From Fodinibacter sp038330415 (GTDB taxonomy: Bacteria; Actinomycetota; Actinomycetes; Actinomycetales; Dermatophilaceae): a stretch of DNA of 6,259 nucleotides. The DNA is taken from positions 1 through 6,259 of the forward strand of contig JBBQNZ010000197.1 in the NCBI GenBank assembly GCA_038330415.1, read 5' to 3'. Position 1 is the stretch's first letter. Each line of letters starts with the position of its first letter. Shown one piece after another: positions 5,497-6,259 of this stretch. Position numbers and translations under genes: made by a program. The notes under the pieces are model-generated. The model worked only from the letters and a program-made list of their open reading frames with translations. It was not told where the DNA came from and searched no databases.

Positions 5497-6259
5497 TCAG
5501 TCCTTCAGCTGCACGACGACGGGGGCGTGGTCGCTGGCGCCGGTGCCCTTGCGCTCCTCGCGGTCGATGGCCGCGCCGACGACCCGGGAGGCGAATGACG
5601 GTGAGCCGAGCACGAAGTCGATGCGCATGCCGCGTCGCTTCGGGAAGGCGAGGCGCTGGTAGTCCCAGTAGGTGTAGGTGCCCGGGCCGGGGGTGTGGGG
5701 GCGCACGACGTCGACGAACCCGGCATCCAGGAAGGCGTCGAAGGCGGCGCGCTCGCCGGGCGAGACGTGGCTCTTGTCGAGGTAGTACTCCATCGACCAC
5801 ACGTCGTCGTCCTGCGGCGCGATGTTCCAGTCGCCGCACAGCGCCACGGGGGTGCCGTCGGCCGCCCACTCGGTGGCCCGCTCGCGCAGCCGCGCCAGCC
5901 AGTCGAGCTTGTAGGTCATGCGCGGGTCGTCGAGCGCGCGGCCGTTGGGTACGTAGACCGACCACAGCCGGATGCCGTTGCACGTCGCCCCGATCGAGCG
6001 CGCCTCCGTGACCAGCGGCTCACCCCAGCCGGGGTCGCCGTCGAAGCCGACCTGCACGTCGGCCAGGCCCACCCGCGAGAGGATCGCGACGCCGTTCCAC
6101 GTCGCCTCGCCATGGAGGGCGACCGCGTACCCGCGGTCGGCGAGCTCGCCGCCCAGCAGATCGAGGAACGAGTCGTCGGCGAGCTTGGTCTCCTGGAGGC
6201 AGACCACGTCCGGCTGGCGCTGATCCAGCCACGGCAGCAACCGCGGCACGCGCTGCTTG
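5497..6259 (-). CDS. xthA: Exodeoxyribonuclease III (AP endonuclease), N-terminus outside window
   Basis: The frame stays open to the right edge; the codons before the GTG at 6249 read K-Q-R and continue the usual NVNSI(K/R)-R pattern, so GTG 6249 is an internal valine and roughly 10-12 N-terminal residues, including the conserved Asn of NVN, are missing. Numbering from that valine, the exonuclease/endonuclease/phosphatase fold is intact: LQETK with metal ligand E20, SVYVPNG with Y99, GDWNIAP with D140 and N142, RIDFVL with D211, and the closing SDHAPV with D240 and H241. W194 and the YWDYQRLAF segment (193-202) match the DNA-contact region of the ExoIII branch. The enzyme cuts DNA at abasic sites and removes 3' blocking groups in base excision repair, in the cytoplasm. 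It is the upstream gene of a two-gene unit with the hydrolase; its promoter lies beyond the window. The stop is TGA at 5499-5497. Confidence 0.95.
   Translation of the reverse strand, partial: KQRVPRLLPWLDQRQPDVVCLQETKLADDSFLDLLGGELADRGYAVALHGEATWNGVAILSRVGLADVQVGFDGDPGWGEPLVTEARSIGATCNGIRLWSVYVPNGRALDDPRMTYKLDWLARLRERATEWAADGTPVALCGDWNIAPQDDDVWSMEYYLDKSHVSPGERAAFDAFLDAGFVDVVRPHTPGPGTYTYWDYQRLAFPKRRGMRIDFVLGSPSFASRVVGAAIDREERKGTGASDHAPVVVQLKD
5501..5505 (-). promoter_or_regulatory. Ribosome-binding site for the hydrolase gene
   Basis: On the minus strand AAGGA lies inside the last codons of the exonuclease III gene and is separated by 8 bases from the ATG at 5492. It is the only good Shine-Dalgarno match at a visible start in the window, and it fixes the hydrolase start. 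Confidence 0.7.

Noticed and set aside
6247..6249. GTG at 6249 as the exonuclease III start
   Set aside because: The frame stays open to the edge with K-Q-R before it, as in full-length family members, and starting here would lose the catalytic Asn near the N-terminus.

Overview
This window looks like chromosome from a high-GC Gram-positive actinobacterium. The base composition is strongly G+C rich (roughly 70% by eye), with G/C at nearly every third codon position. The proteins read like those of Micrococcales, perhaps Intrasporangiaceae, but that placement is a guess. Nothing suggests a phage, plasmid or insertion sequence, and coding density is very high.

Layout, left to right. (1) The C-terminal 497 codons of the disaggregase ClpB (2-1495, +), cut by the window edge. 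(2) A non-coding gap (1496-1685) filled mostly by a 53-bp tandem repeat in two full copies and one 41-base partial copy; each copy folds into an imperfect hairpin with a four-base loop. (3) A two-gene operon on + (1686-4053): an LprG-type lipoprotein overlapping by 20 bp an MFS transporter that reads as the homologue of mycobacterial P55 (Rv1410c). (4) A DinB/DUF664-family protein (4076-4585, +). (5) On the minus strand, an exonuclease III gene (5497-6259, entering from the right edge) followed after 4 bp by an alpha/beta hydrolase (5492-4572), whose 3' end overlaps the DinB-family gene tail-to-tail by 14 bp.

How the genes fit together. In mycobacteria LprG and P55 form a conserved operon: the transporter moves triacylglycerides and related (glyco)lipids out of the inner membrane, and the lipoprotein carries the lipid on its outer side. 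The same pair here, apparently in an actinobacterium without a mycolate outer membrane, is the most interesting system in the window. Its transporter departs from the mycobacterial one in two ways: about 70 extra residues between TM6 and the central linker helices, with two additional hydrophobic segments and an extracytoplasmic loop, and a shortened loop at about residues 418-430. The repeat array sits directly upstream of this operon.

Regulation visible in sequence. The lipoprotein gene and the DinB-family gene each have a TANNNT box followed by exactly 7 bases and then ATG, with no Shine-Dalgarno sequence. This is the geometry expected for leaderless transcripts. The minus-strand hydrolase instead has an AAGGA ribosome-binding site 8 bases before its ATG, inside the end of the exonuclease gene.
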